Shown: in pieces, positions 23,262-32,005 of the stretch | Position numbering within the stretch: position 1 is the stretch's first letter | How the letters are laid out: each line of letters begins with the position of its first letter | Assembly (NCBI RefSeq): GCF_001866655.1 | Contig: NZ_MLYR01000100.1 | Span: 1 to 47,342, forward strand | Direction of reading: 5' to 3' | From: Bacillus sp. MUM 116 | GTDB lineage: Bacteria; Bacillota; Bacilli; Bacillales; Cytobacillaceae | Length of the DNA: 47,342 nucleotides | Notes under the pieces: generated by a model | The model's database searches: none | Told to the model about the DNA's origin: nothing | The model's input: only the letters and a program-made list of their open reading frames with translations | Program-made: the position numbers and the translations under genes

Positions 23262-23753
23262 ATGCAGTTAGAAAAATTGTTTACAATGCAAAAAGCATTA
23301 GATACTCATATTCAGGAAAAGCATGGGTTAACGGGGGCTGACTTGGTAAATAGAAAGGTTCTTGCCTTACTAGTGGAAATAGGTGAATTGGCAAATGAAA
23401 CCCGTTGTTTTAAATTCTGGAGCGTGAAACCCTCTTCCGCAAAAGAAGTGATTTTAGAGGAATTCGTTGATGGGGTTCACTTTATTTTATCGCTTGGGAT
23501 TGAATGTGGTTTTGATGAACGCAAAATGGAGCTAAAGCCGTCCGATGTGTCTGTCAATGTAACAGAGCAATTTCTAGCGATTTATGAATTGGTTAATAAT
23601 TTTCAAAAAAATAGAGGTTTTAAAGAGTATCAAGCTTTATGGGAAGGCTATTTGCAATTGGCCTCATTTCTGGGATTATCTTCTGAAGAAATCGAACAGG
23701 CATATTTTGCAAAAAACGAAGTAAATTATCAAAGACAAGAAAATAACTACTAA
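23262..23753 (+). CDS. dimeric dUTPase / MazG-like all-alpha pyrophosphatase
   Basis: 163-residue all-helical protein of the dUTPase_2 type. The metal-binding pattern is visible: LLVEIGELANETRCFKFWS, giving ExxE followed by an aromatic-rich stretch, and later EEFVDGVHFILSLGIE, giving ExxD. These enzymes hydrolyse dUTP to dUMP and keep uracil out of DNA. Substrate is inferred from family resemblance. The ATG at 23262 follows GAGGGAGTGATC. It lies divergent from ysdB and upstream of ysdC. Confidence 0.87.
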   Translation: MQLEKLFTMQKALDTHIQEKHGLTGADLVNRKVLALLVEIGELANETRCFKFWSVKPSSAKEVILEEFVDGVHFILSLGIECGFDERKMELKPSDVSVNVTEQFLAIYELVNNFQKNRGFKEYQALWEGYLQLASFLGLSSEEIEQAYFAKNEVNYQRQENNY

Positions 23754-23762
23754 ATGAAAAAT

Positions 23763-23792
23763 TTGTTAATTTTTCATTGAATTTTGTATAAT
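23763..23792 (+). promoter_or_regulatory. probable sigma-A promoter of ysdC
   Basis: TTGTTA (23763-23768), 18 bp, TATAAT (23787-23792). Confidence 0.6.
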
Positions 23793-23870
23793 GAAGGTTA
23801 GTACATATGAGGATGTCTTGGAGTCTATGGTGGACCATTCTCTATTATCCAATAAAAAGGGGGCAGCAAA

Positions 23871-24956
23871 ATGGCGAAACTAGATGAAACATTAATGATG
23901 TTAAAAGATTTAACGGATGCCAAAGGGATTCCCGGAAATGAGCGCGAAGTTCGCGACGTCATGAAAAAATACATAGCACCATATGCTGACGAAGTTACAA
24001 CCGATGGACTTGGCAGTTTGATTGCCAAAAAAGTAGGAAAAGAAGGCGGACCAAAAATCATGGTAGCCGGGCATCTTGATGAAGTGGGCTTTATGATTAC
24101 CAAAATTGATGATAAGGGGTTCCTTCGCTTCCAAACTGTTGGCGGATGGTGGGGGCAGGTCATGCTCGCACAACGCGTGACGATAGTAACGAAAAAAGGC
24201 GAGGTTACTGGTGTCATTGGCTCAAAACCACCGCATATTTTATCTCCTGAAGCGCGTAAAAAGCCAGTTGAAATTAAAGATATGTTTATTGATATCGGCG
24301 CTTCCAGCCGTGAAGAGGCTATGGAATGGGGCGTTCGCCCTGGAGATATGGTTGTTCCATATTTTGAGTTTACTGTGATGAACAATGAAAAAATGCTGCT
24401 GGCTAAGGCTTGGGACAACCGAATCGGCTGCGCGATTGCAATTGATGTTCTGAAGCAATTGCAGGGTGTAGATCATCCAAATGTGGTTTATGGTGTTGGT
24501 ACGATTCAAGAAGAGGTTGGCTTACGCGGTGCGCGGACATCTGCTGCAAAAATTGAGCCGGATATCGGTTTTGGTGTCGACGTTGGGATTGCCGGTGATA
24601 CTCCAGGAATTTCCGAACAGGAAGCAATGAGCAAAATGGGGAAAGGTCCGCAAATTATTTTATATGATGCTTCACTTGTTTCACATAAGGGATTGCGTGA
24701 TTTTGTAACAGATATTGCGGATGAATTAAATATTCCGTATCAGTTTGATGCGATTCCAGGCGGGGGAACGGATGCCGGTTCGATTCATTTAACACATAAA
24801 GGTGTTCCGACTTTGGCGATCACTATCGCTACGCGTTATATTCACTCTCACGCTGCCATGTTGCATCGTGATGATTTTGAAAATGCGGTTAAATTAATTG
24901 TCGAGGTCATTAAGCGATTAGATCGCGAAACCGTTGATAAAATTACGTTTGAATAA
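23871..24956 (+). CDS. ysdC: M42-family aminopeptidase YsdC
   Basis: 361 residues, the length of B. subtilis YsdC. Dinuclear metal aminopeptidase of the M42 family (PepA/FrvX/deblocking aminopeptidase type), usually a large cytoplasmic tetrahedral oligomer. Ligand and catalytic motifs: GHLDEVGFM (His68, Asp70), AWDNRIGCA, TIQEEVGLRGA with the catalytic Glu, GVDVGIAGD, and the C-terminal GGGTDAGSIHL and YIHSHAAM. The ATG at 23871 follows AAAGGGGGCA. Substrates are probably cytosolic peptides; the exact specificity cannot be read from the sequence. Confidence 0.94.
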   Translation: MAKLDETLMMLKDLTDAKGIPGNEREVRDVMKKYIAPYADEVTTDGLGSLIAKKVGKEGGPKIMVAGHLDEVGFMITKIDDKGFLRFQTVGGWWGQVMLAQRVTIVTKKGEVTGVIGSKPPHILSPEARKKPVEIKDMFIDIGASSREEAMEWGVRPGDMVVPYFEFTVMNNEKMLLAKAWDNRIGCAIAIDVLKQLQGVDHPNVVYGVGTIQEEVGLRGARTSAAKIEPDIGFGVDVGIAGDTPGISEQEAMSKMGKGPQIILYDASLVSHKGLRDFVTDIADELNIPYQFDAIPGGGTDAGSIHLTHKGVPTLAITIATRYIHSHAAMLHRDDFENAVKLIVEVIKRLDRETVDKITFE

Positions 24957-24964
24957 AGATGAGT

Positions 24965-24998
24965 TTCCCCCGGGGTTTTGCGTCGGGGGATTTTATTT
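24965..24998 (+). terminator. rho-independent terminator of ysdC
   Basis: TCCCCCG (24966-24972) pairs with CGGGGGA (24984-24990). TTTTATTT follows. Confidence 0.88.
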
Positions 24999-25001
24999 AC
25001 C

Positions 25002-25036
25002 TCTAAAACAAAAACTGCCGATCCCAAAATCGGCAG
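25002..25036 (-). terminator. rho-independent terminator of sspI
   Basis: CTGCCGAT and ATCGGCAG form an 8-bp stem around a 6-nt loop. On the minus strand it is followed by TTTTTGTTTT. Confidence 0.9.
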
Positions 25037-25049
25037 CTTACCACATCCA

Positions 25050-25259
25050 TTAGTGTTGTAATCCATTTTCGAGTGTAGATAGCATCTCTTTTTTCTCATC
25101 CTCGGAGGAATTTTTCCAAATCACTTCAAATAATACCCCAAGACCAGGAAGCATCTTTTCCTCGCCATTTTGAATGGCATCAACAATTGTATCTTCTAAT
25201 TCTGCCTGGGAGTTACCCGAAACATTGTGGATTATCGCATTTCTCAAATTTAGATTCAT
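25050..25259 (-). CDS. sspI: small acid-soluble spore protein I (SspI)
   Basis: 69 residues, against 71 in B. subtilis SspI. Conserved MNLNLRNAI, QAELEDTIVDAIQ and EEKMLPGLGVLFEVIW identify this minor SASP, made in the forespore and found in the spore core. The frame begins earlier at 25268, but the ATG at 25259 is preceded by AAAAAGGAGTG and matches the family start. Expression is expected from sigma-G, although I could not place a convincing sigma-G promoter upstream. Strong evidence that the host sporulates. Confidence 0.95.
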   Translation of the reverse strand: MNLNLRNAIIHNVSGNSQAELEDTIVDAIQNGEEKMLPGLGVLFEVIWKNSSEDEKKEMLSTLENGLQH

Positions 25260-25364
25260 CCTGCACACTCCTTTTTAGCCTTCATTTCTTTAATATCATT
25301 TCTAATTTTGATTTAATTATGTATAATGAGGAAATTAAAAAGCATGTAAAAAGGAGATTTACTG

Positions 25365-26120
25365 TTGAAACACATTCAATCTGTCCAAAACCCGCAGGTG
25401 AAACAATGGAAAAAACTGCAAACCAAAAAAGAACGGGATAAAACAGGATTATTTATCGTAGAAGGATTCCACTTAGTGGAGGAAGCATTAAAACAAAAAG
25501 ACCAGGTTTTAGAAATCATTATTTCAGACCAGACGGAATTGCCGCCGCGCTGGGATACCGGAGAATTGTCCATCACACAAGTACCCGAAGAAATTTCGAA
25601 TACTTTATCCGATACAGAAGCACCGCAGGGAATCTATGCCGTTTGCCGTCAAGAAAGCACTGAAGCATCCCTTAGCAATGCTAAAACATTTCTGTTCATC
25701 GATGCCGTTCAGGATCCGGGAAATTTAGGAACGATGATCCGAACTGCCGATGCTGCGGGAATCGAAGCCGTCATCGTCGGACGGGGCAGTGTCGATATTT
25801 TTAACGCAAAGGTCCTCCGCTCCGCACAAGGCAGCCATTTTCATCTCCCGATAATAAGAGGGGACCTGAATGACTGGATTAAGAATCTTAAGGAAAAAAA
25901 CATCCCGGTATATGGAACAGCACTTGAAAATGCTTCCGTATATAAGGAGACACAGCCTTCTGAAACATTTGCCCTTATAGTCGGAAATGAGGGAGCTGGT
26001 GTCAGCAAGGAAATCCTAACCAATACAACCGCTAATCTCTATATCCCGATTTACGGCAAGAGTGAATCCTTGAATGTTGCCGTTGCAACGGGCATCCTCC
26101 TTTACTATTTGAAAAAATAG
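25365..26120 (+). CDS. ysgA: TrmH/SpoU-family RNA 2'-O-methyltransferase YsgA
   Basis: 251 residues. N-terminal substrate-binding domain (SVQNPQVKQWKKL, FIVEGFHLVEEAL) and a C-terminal trefoil-knot SPOUT domain with all three SpoU motifs: DAVQDPGNLGTMIRTADAAG, ALIVGNEGAGVS and IPIYGKSESLNVAVATGILL. Such enzymes methylate ribose hydroxyls in rRNA or tRNA using S-adenosylmethionine; the target nucleoside is not deducible here. It starts with TTG at 25365 behind AAAAGGAGAT; no ATG is available near the conserved N-terminus. It precedes the pheST T-box as in B. subtilis. Confidence 0.93.
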   Translation: MKHIQSVQNPQVKQWKKLQTKKERDKTGLFIVEGFHLVEEALKQKDQVLEIIISDQTELPPRWDTGELSITQVPEEISNTLSDTEAPQGIYAVCRQESTEASLSNAKTFLFIDAVQDPGNLGTMIRTADAAGIEAVIVGRGSVDIFNAKVLRSAQGSHFHLPIIRGDLNDWIKNLKEKNIPVYGTALENASVYKETQPSETFALIVGNEGAGVSKEILTNTTANLYIPIYGKSESLNVAVATGILLYYLKK

Positions 26121-26133
26121 GCTTGATTAGGGT

Positions 26134-26162
26134 TTGAAACCGAAAGAAAATTATTATATAAT
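26134..26162 (+). promoter_or_regulatory. sigma-A promoter of the pheST T-box transcript
   Basis: TTGAAA (26134-26139), 17 bp, TATAAT (26157-26162). The start is predicted near 26169. Confidence 0.82.
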
Positions 26163-26168
26163 AATGAA

Positions 26169-26450
26169 CAATATTGATATTCTAAAAAACCAAGACGGAG
26201 AAAAGTACCTTGTACAGAACCTTTTAGGGAGAAAGTGCCGTGACTGAAAGCACTTTTACGCGTTCATACAAGAGAAGTTCACCTCCCGAGTTGGCATCGG
26301 GACCATTTTCTCTTGAAAATGTAAAGATGCATCGGCTTGAAGCCGTTATCCCAATGAAGCGAACGCTAAATGTTTTATACATACAGTGTTTACAAGGGTG
26401 GTACCGCGAACTGTAACCTCGTCCCTTTTTGGGGATGGGGTTTTTTATTT
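26169..26450 (+). ncRNA. T-box riboswitch, phenylalanine-specific, upstream of pheST
   Basis: In stem I, CTTGTA (26210-26215) pairs with TACAAG (26267-26272) and GGAG pairs with CTCC at the base. The loop between them exposes the specifier TTC (Phe) at 26278-26280, followed by A. The T-box AGGGTGGTACCGCG is complete at 26395-26408. The conditional terminator CCTCGTCCC / GGGATGGGG plus T-run ends at 26450. Uncharged tRNA-Phe should promote read-through into pheS. Confidence 0.95.
26417..26448 (+). terminator. pheST T-box conditional terminator
   Basis: CCTCGTCCC (26417-26425) pairs with GGGATGGGG (26432-26440), including G-T wobbles, then TTTTTTATTT. Confidence 0.9.
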
Positions 26451-26455
26451 GTTGA

Positions 26456-26494
26456 ATTCGACGAGTGCCTGTCGCCACCCGAAATTTGTCGAAA
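26456..26494 (+). repeat. degenerate GTGCCTGTC-type palindrome between the T-box and pheS
   Basis: TTCGAC...GTCGAA flanks a core containing GTGCCTGTCGCCACC, related to the GTGCCTGTC palindrome at 46491-46526. It lies between the T-box terminator and the pheS ribosome binding site. Confidence 0.4.
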
Positions 26495-26513
26495 TTAAAA
26501 GGAGGAAATTCTG

Positions 26514-27551
26514 ATGCAAGAACGTTTAAAGGAGTTGCAGGAGGAAGCGATCGGGAAGATCGAGCAGTCTTCCGATTTAAAGGAATTGAATGATATTCGT
26601 GTTGCGTATTTAGGGAAGAAGGGGCCGATTACGGAGGTGCTCCGTGGGATGGGCAAGCTTTCTGCGGAAGAGCGTCCCATTATGGGGGCTTTAGCCAACG
26701 AAGTACGTGAGGCAATTTCGGTCAAGCTTGAAGCAAAGCAAAAGGATTTAGAAGAAGCTGCAGTATTTGAGAAATTGGCTTCTGAAACGATTGATGTCAC
26801 GCTTCCAGGCCGTCCGGTTAAAGTGGGCAACCACCATCCGTTAACAAGAATTATTGAAGAAATTGAAGACTTATTTATTGGCATGGGTTATCAGGTTGCA
26901 GAAGGTCCGGAGGTTGAGCAGGATTACTATAACTTTGAAGCGCTAAACCTGCCAAAAGGACACCCGGCACGCGACATGCAGGACTCTTTTTATATCACAG
27001 AAGAAATTTTGCTTCGTACCCATACATCACCTGTGCAGGCACGGACAATGGAAAAGAACGAAGGCAAAGGGCCGATTAAAATTATTTGTCCAGGAAAAGT
27101 GTACCGCCGCGATAACGACGATGCGACACACTCCCATCAATTTATGCAGATTGAAGGTCTTGTCGTCGGTGAAAACATCCGCATGAGCGACCTTAAAGGT
27201 ACATTGGAAGTTTTTGCGAAAAAAATGTTCGGGGAAGACCGGGAAATCCGTCTCCGCCCAAGCTTTTTCCCATTCACAGAGCCATCTGTTGAAATGGATA
27301 TTTCTTGTAAAATTTGCGGCGGACAGGGCTGTAATGTTTGTAAGAAAACAGGCTGGATTGAAATTCTTGGTGCCGGAATGGTTCATCCCAACGTATTGGA
27401 AATGGCTGGATATGATTCGAAAAAATACACCGGTTTCGCGTTTGGAATGGGTCCTGAACGGATTGCCATGTTGAAATACGGAATTGATGATATCCGTCAT
27501 TTCTACACAAATGACGTTCGTTTCTTAAAGCAATTTTCAAAGCATGAGTAA
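26514..27551 (+). CDS. pheS: phenylalanyl-tRNA synthetase alpha subunit (PheS)
   Basis: Catalytic subunit of the alpha2-beta2 enzyme that charges tRNA-Phe. 345 residues (B. subtilis 344). The N-terminal coiled coil (about 1-85) is followed by the class II core: motif 1 near GMGYQVAEGPEVEQDYYNFEALN, motif 2 GKVYRRDNDDATHSHQFMQIEG and motif 3 FAFGMGPERIAMLKYG. The ATG at 26514 follows AAAGGAGGAAA. It is 33 nt upstream of pheT, and both are controlled by the Phe T-box. Confidence 0.98.
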   Translation: MQERLKELQEEAIGKIEQSSDLKELNDIRVAYLGKKGPITEVLRGMGKLSAEERPIMGALANEVREAISVKLEAKQKDLEEAAVFEKLASETIDVTLPGRPVKVGNHHPLTRIIEEIEDLFIGMGYQVAEGPEVEQDYYNFEALNLPKGHPARDMQDSFYITEEILLRTHTSPVQARTMEKNEGKGPIKIICPGKVYRRDNDDATHSHQFMQIEGLVVGENIRMSDLKGTLEVFAKKMFGEDREIRLRPSFFPFTEPSVEMDISCKICGGQGCNVCKKTGWIEILGAGMVHPNVLEMAGYDSKKYTGFAFGMGPERIAMLKYGIDDIRHFYTNDVRFLKQFSKHE

Positions 27552-27584
27552 CCAGTAAAGTAATCAATAAGGAGGAGTGACGAC

Positions 27585-29999
27585 ATGTTCGTTTCATATA
27601 AATGGCTCCAGGATTATGTGGATTTATCCGGAGTAACGGCAGAAGAATTAGCTGAAAAAATTACCAAGAGCGGGATTGAAGTTGAGGGCGTTGAGGTTCT
27701 TAACGAAGGAATTAAGGGTGTAGTAGTTGGATATGTAAAGGAACGTGAGCAACACCCAAATGCCGATAAATTAAGCAAGTGTCTTGTGGATATCGGTGAA
27801 GGGGAATATGTACAAATTATTTGCGGCGCACCAAATGTGGCCCAAGGACAAAAGGTTGCGGTTGCCAAGGTTGGCGCCGTGCTTCCAGGCAATTTTAAAA
27901 TTAAAAGAGCAAAGCTTCGCGGAGAAGAATCAAATGGGATGATTTGTTCATTAACCGAGCTTGGCATGGAAGGAAAAATTGTTCCAAAAGAATATTCTGA
28001 GGGAATCTTTGTTTTTCCTGCTGATGCAGAAGTTGGTGCTGATGCACTTTCATTATTAAACAGGGATGATCAAGTTCTTGAACTTGGCTTGACACCAAAC
28101 CGTGCTGACTGCTTAAGCATGTTGGGTGTTGCTTACGAGGTGGCAGCAATTCTCGGTCGCGATGTAAAACTTCCTGAAACAGCTCTTCAATCAACAAGTG
28201 AAAAAGCATCGGATTATGTAAAAGTGGTTGTTGAAGCGCAAGAAGATAATCCATTATACGTTGCTAAAATGATTAAAAATGTAAAAATCGGCCCATCTCC
28301 ATTATGGATGCAAACTCGCTTAATGAATGCGGGAATTCGTCCGCACAATAATGTGGTCGATATTACAAACTATATTTTATTAGAATACGGCCAGCCGCTT
28401 CATGCGTTTGACTATGACCGCCTTGGTTCAAAAGAAATTCTTATCCGCCGTGCGAAAGATGGCGAAAAAATTGTGACACTTGACGATGCAGAACGGACAT
28501 TAACATCCGACCATCTTGTTATTACAAATGGTACCGAACCGGTTGCCATTGCAGGTGTAATGGGCGGAGCCAACTCTGAAGTAATTTCTGATACAACAAC
28601 TGTACTATTGGAAGCAGCTTATTTCAGCGGAGCCGTTGTAAGAAAAGCTTCAAAAGATCATGGATTACGAAGTGAAGCAAGTGCCCGTTTTGAAAAAGGG
28701 GTGGACCCTAATCGTGTTCGTACCGCTGGAGATCGTGCCGCTTACCTAATGGCGAAATACGCCTGTGGTGAAGTGTTAGAAGGAACAGCAGAAGTCGATA
28801 CCCTTAAAGTTGAGCCTGCTGTAGTCTCGATTACTCTTGAAAAAATTAATCGTGTACTTGGAACGGATTTAAATGCTTCTGAAGTAAAAGATATTTTTGA
28901 ACGTCTGCAATTCGGCGTAACCATTGAAAATGAATTAGTTACGGTTACGGCTCCGACTCGCCGTGGTGATATAAAAATTGAAGAGGACTTAATTGAGGAA
29001 GTGGCCCGTCTATATGGCTATGACAATATTCCGAAAACATTGCCAGTCGGTTCTTCCACACCTGGGAAGCTATCTGATTATCAGAAAAAGCGCCGCGTTG
29101 TCCGTCAATATTTAGAGGGGGCCGGTCTTTACCAAGCGGTTACGTATTCCTTAACAAGTGAAGAAAAATCGGCACAATTCGCTCTTTCGCAAACTGATAC
29201 CATCCGTCTGGCAATGCCGATGAGTGAAGAGCGCAGCATCCTCCGCCTAAGCATTATGCCACAGTTATTGGAGGTATTAAAATACAATAGTGCCCGCCAA
29301 AATGACAGTTTGGGAGTGTACGAAACAGGTGCAGTGTTCTTATCGAACGGTGCCGATGTACTTCCAACAGAGGAAGAACATGCAGCGGCGGCAATCACTG
29401 GCTTATGGCATAGCCACTCATGGCAGGGAGAGAAAAAGCCGGTTGATTTCTTTGTTTTAAAAGGAATTCTGGAAGGATTGTTTGCAAAACTAGGACTGCT
29501 TGATCAAGCAGAATTTGTTCAAGCAAAGGTAGATAGCATGCATCCGGGCCGTACAGCAGAAGTACAATTGAATGGCAAAATGGTCGGCTTTATTGGGCAA
29601 GTACATCCAAGTGTTCAAAAAGAGCTTGATTTAAAAGATACTTATGTGTTTGAGCTCTCATTGAAGGGTATTCTTGGAGAGGAAACTGCTGCACTTCAAT
29701 ATGAAGCGATTCCAAGATTCCCGTCAATTACAAGAGATATTGCACTTGTAGCGAATAAAGAAACGGTATCAAGCACATTAAAGGAAATTATTTTAACAAC
29801 TGGGGCACCGTTAATTAAAGAAGCAAATGTGTTCGATTTATATGAAGGGGAGCATATGGAAGCAGGTAAAAAATCGATTGCCTTCTCGTTAAAATATGCA
29901 GATCCGGAACGGACATTAACAGATGAAGAAGTTACAAAGGTTCATAATAAAGTACTTGATGCATTAAAAGAAAAAGCAGGAGCTGTGTTACGGGGCTAA
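27585..29999 (+). CDS. pheT: phenylalanyl-tRNA synthetase beta subunit (PheT)
   Basis: 804 residues, the same length as B. subtilis PheT. Domains in order: an OB-fold tRNA-binding domain at about 40-150 (VVGYVKEREQHPNADKLSKC), B3/B4 editing domain at about 210-385 (removes Tyr-tRNA-Phe), B5 at about 410-475, catalytic-like core at about 490-690, and the C-terminal ferredoxin-like anticodon domain at about 710-803 (PSITRDIALV...YADPERTLTDEEV). The ATG at 27585 follows AAGGAGGAGTG. A strong terminator follows at 29998-30043. Confidence 0.98.
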   Translation: MFVSYKWLQDYVDLSGVTAEELAEKITKSGIEVEGVEVLNEGIKGVVVGYVKEREQHPNADKLSKCLVDIGEGEYVQIICGAPNVAQGQKVAVAKVGAVLPGNFKIKRAKLRGEESNGMICSLTELGMEGKIVPKEYSEGIFVFPADAEVGADALSLLNRDDQVLELGLTPNRADCLSMLGVAYEVAAILGRDVKLPETALQSTSEKASDYVKVVVEAQEDNPLYVAKMIKNVKIGPSPLWMQTRLMNAGIRPHNNVVDITNYILLEYGQPLHAFDYDRLGSKEILIRRAKDGEKIVTLDDAERTLTSDHLVITNGTEPVAIAGVMGGANSEVISDTTTVLLEAAYFSGAVVRKASKDHGLRSEASARFEKGVDPNRVRTAGDRAAYLMAKYACGEVLEGTAEVDTLKVEPAVVSITLEKINRVLGTDLNASEVKDIFERLQFGVTIENELVTVTAPTRRGDIKIEEDLIEEVARLYGYDNIPKTLPVGSSTPGKLSDYQKKRRVVRQYLEGAGLYQAVTYSLTSEEKSAQFALSQTDTIRLAMPMSEERSILRLSIMPQLLEVLKYNSARQNDSLGVYETGAVFLSNGADVLPTEEEHAAAAITGLWHSHSWQGEKKPVDFFVLKGILEGLFAKLGLLDQAEFVQAKVDSMHPGRTAEVQLNGKMVGFIGQVHPSVQKELDLKDTYVFELSLKGILGEETAALQYEAIPRFPSITRDIALVANKETVSSTLKEIILTTGAPLIKEANVFDLYEGEHMEAGKKSIAFSLKYADPERTLTDEEVTKVHNKVLDALKEKAGAVLRG

Positions 30000-30043
30000 A
30001 GAAAAGAGGGACTGAAGATTATTTCAGCCCCTCTTTTTCTTTA
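29998..30043. terminator. bidirectional terminator between pheT and rnhC
   Basis: AAAGAAAAGAGGG-A-CTGAA pairs with TTTCAGCCCCTCTTTTTCTTT. A/T-rich flanks on both sides serve both strands, and it overlaps the last codons of rnhC. Confidence 0.88.
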
Positions 30044-30992
30044 CAAGATTCATCGCTTTTTCGGTGTTGGCAAAATGCAGTTTCACATATCCAGGTAAAA
30101 CATCCTGTCCTTTTTTCAAAATTAGCTTGGCTGCTGCTTCGTCGACTTGTGATCCGGCCCCTTTAGGAATCGTAAAACCGGCCGCAGCACTAAGCTTATC
30201 CATATATTGAACAAAAGCATAGCGCGCAAGGATAGAAGCAGCGGCAACGGCTAGATGAATCCCTTCTGCTTTTGTACTAAAATAAACATTCTCACTGGCA
30301 ATCGCTTTCTGCCCTTTAAGATGTTGATAATACGTGCTTTCCTGCACAAATTGGTCAATTAAAATCGCCTCAGGTTTATCGGGAGAAATTTTTTCTAACA
30401 AATGTAGAATAGCCTGATTATGAAGGAGTGCCTTCATCTTTCCTTGCGACGTTCCCGATTGTTGCAGCTTGTTATACTTATCGTTTTTCAACGTTAACAG
30501 GCTAAATGGAATAACATCTTTAATCACTTTGGCAATTTTAATAATTTTTTCATCATTTAAATCCTTTGAATCCCGGACGCCCAATTCTTTTAATAACGGA
30601 ATATCCTCTTTTTTTACATAAGCAGCAACAACGGTAATGGGGCCGAAAAAGTCTCCCGTACCCACTTCATCCGAACCGATGGCCGACATCAGACCAATTC
30701 CCGCCGGCAACTTGCCCTTAGGGGAACTAGATTTTGTCGGAACGGTTTTTTTAACAGGAGCAGATTCCTTTGGAGAAGCTTCTCCCCATTTGCCAGCTTC
30801 CTTTTCACAATCATTACCTTGAAAAAGGACTTTGCCGGATTTATAAGCAGTAATCATACAAGATGGAGTTTTGGCAGCGAATAAACTTCCTGGAGGGGTT
30901 TTATCGATTAAATAGGTACTGTAGTAGTCTTTCATTTTTGTTATTTCATTTAAATCGCGTTTTAAAACAATATTCCCCAAAATGAGCACCAC
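30024..30992 (-). CDS. rnhC: ribonuclease HIII (RnhC)
   Basis: Cleaves the RNA strand of RNA-DNA hybrids. About 322 residues (B. subtilis 313). The N-terminal TBP-like substrate-binding domain (DUF3378) includes TPPGSLFAAKTPSCMITAYK and GKVLFQG. A low-complexity linker rich in Lys, Pro and Ser follows, then the RNase HII-like core with AIGSDEVGTGDFFGP and VRDSKDLNDEKI, which hold the acidic catalytic residues. Start choice is uncertain: GTG 30992 or GTG 30989 lack a good ribosome binding site, and TTG 30980 (LGNIVLK) is an alternative. It is convergent with pheT and divergent from zapA. Confidence 0.93.
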   Translation of the reverse strand: MVLILGNIVLKRDLNEITKMKDYYSTYLIDKTPPGSLFAAKTPSCMITAYKSGKVLFQGNDCEKEAGKWGEASPKESAPVKKTVPTKSSSPKGKLPAGIGLMSAIGSDEVGTGDFFGPITVVAAYVKKEDIPLLKELGVRDSKDLNDEKIIKIAKVIKDVIPFSLLTLKNDKYNKLQQSGTSQGKMKALLHNQAILHLLEKISPDKPEAILIDQFVQESTYYQHLKGQKAIASENVYFSTKAEGIHLAVAAASILARYAFVQYMDKLSAAAGFTIPKGAGSQVDEAAAKLILKKGQDVLPGYVKLHFANTEKAMNLVKKKRG

Positions 30993-31061
30993 ATTTCTAC
31001 ATTTTTATAATTCATTTGATGAAGTTCCTAAGGTTTTTCCACATATGTAAATGGTTTAACT

Positions 31062-31090
31062 TTTCCACGTATACCCGTTCATGATATGAT
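31062..31090 (+). promoter_or_regulatory. probable sigma-A promoter of zapA-cvpA
   Basis: TTTCCA (31062-31067), 17 bp, TATGAT (31085-31090) with extended TGA. Confidence 0.6.
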
Positions 31091-31125
31091 ATAGTGTAGG
31101 ATTCTTTTGAATGGGGGCATTTACG

Positions 31126-31386
31126 TTGTCAAACTCACAAAAATCAAGGACAACCGTTGATATTTACGGACAGCAGTATGTCATTGTCGGAGCTGAAAGT
31201 TCCAGCCATATCAGGCTTGTAGCTTCATTAGTCGACGATAAAATGCGGGAAATCAGTTCTAAGAATCCATCGCTCGATGTAAGTAAACTTGCCGTTTTAA
31301 CAGCGGTAAATGCCGTCAATGATTATATTAAAATTAAAGATCAATTCGAGCACAGGAAAGCTGAATTAATAAAGGAAAAGGACTGA
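31126..31386 (+). CDS. zapA: cell division protein ZapA
   Basis: 86 residues. Binds and bundles FtsZ filaments at the Z-ring. The N-terminal strand region TTVDIYGQQYVIVGAESSSHIR and the following helical, dimerising part with LDVSKLAVLTAVNAVNDY are typical; the C-terminus is a charged coiled coil. The ATG at 31111 is in frame but lies in the ribosome binding site region (ATGGGGGC); TTG 31126, 8 nt after GGGGGC, gives the expected MSNSQKSRTTVDIYG and was chosen. It is followed within 10 nt by cvpA. Confidence 0.92.
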   Translation: MSNSQKSRTTVDIYGQQYVIVGAESSSHIRLVASLVDDKMREISSKNPSLDVSKLAVLTAVNAVNDYIKIKDQFEHRKAELIKEKD

Positions 31387-31393
31387 AAAGTCG

Positions 31394-31948
31394 ATGCTGG
31401 ATTTAGCCATTATTATATTATTAATTATCGGATTTTTTACAGGCCTAAAAAGGGGGTTTATTCTCCAGCTTGTACATTTAACAGGTTTTATTATTGCATA
31501 TATTGTTGCAAATTTATACTATGATGATTTGGCTTCCAAGCTAACACTGTGGATTCCTTACCCTAAATTAGGGAAGGACACGACATTAAAACTATTAACA
31601 GATAGCGGTAATATGGAAGCAGCTTTTTATCGCGCAATTGCTTTCGTTATTATCTTTTTTGCTGTAAAAGTGCTGTGTCAAATCATTGGTTCCATGCTTG
31701 ATTTTATTGCCCATTTGCCGATTCTTAGATTTCTGAATGTTTGGGCAGGGGGATTCCTTGGGTTTGCTGAAGTCTATTTACTTATTTTTATTTTATTATA
31801 TATTGCTGCGCTGATTCCATTGGAAGTTTTGCAGGGTCCATTAGATCATTCGGTTTTAGCCGGGATGATTGTAAAGCATACTCCAATCCTTTCGCAGCAA
31901 ATAAAGAGTCTATGGATTGAATATTCAACTGCTTTAACTTCTCTGTAG
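31394..31948 (+). CDS. cvpA: CvpA family membrane protein (YshB)
   Basis: 184 residues with four predicted membrane segments: about 2-18 (LDLAIIILLIIGFFTG), 25-42, 70-92 and 110-140. The family signature begins with GLKRGFILQLVHLTGFIIAY, after the colicin V production protein of E. coli. The exact role is unresolved; in Firmicutes it always accompanies zapA and mutS2. The ATG at 31394 lies 7 nt after the zapA stop, in the same operon. The stop codon TAG itself forms the loop of the following terminator. Confidence 0.9.
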   Translation: MLDLAIIILLIIGFFTGLKRGFILQLVHLTGFIIAYIVANLYYDDLASKLTLWIPYPKLGKDTTLKLLTDSGNMEAAFYRAIAFVIIFFAVKVLCQIIGSMLDFIAHLPILRFLNVWAGGFLGFAEVYLLIFILLYIAALIPLEVLQGPLDHSVLAGMIVKHTPILSQQIKSLWIEYSTALTSL

Positions 31949-31962
31949 CAGAGAAGTTTTTC
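31936..31962 (+). terminator. terminator overlapping the cvpA stop codon
   Basis: AACTTCTCTG (31936-31945) and CAGAGAAGTT (31949-31958) form a perfect 10-bp stem. The 3-nt loop is the cvpA stop codon TAG (31946-31948). TTTTC follows. Confidence 0.9.
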
Positions 31963-32005
31963 TTTGTAAAAGAGGCTATGCTAATCTAAAAGGTGGGTGG
32001 AATGG

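Noticed and set aside
23825..24418. 197-codon open frame on the minus strand inside ysdC
   Set aside because: It mirrors the ysdC coding sequence, has a low-complexity Ser/Thr/Pro-type product, and has no ribosome binding site; it reflects codon bias of the real gene.
27027..27500. 157-codon minus-strand frame inside pheS
   Set aside because: Fully overlaps the well-conserved pheS gene and shows no start signal or recognisable motif.
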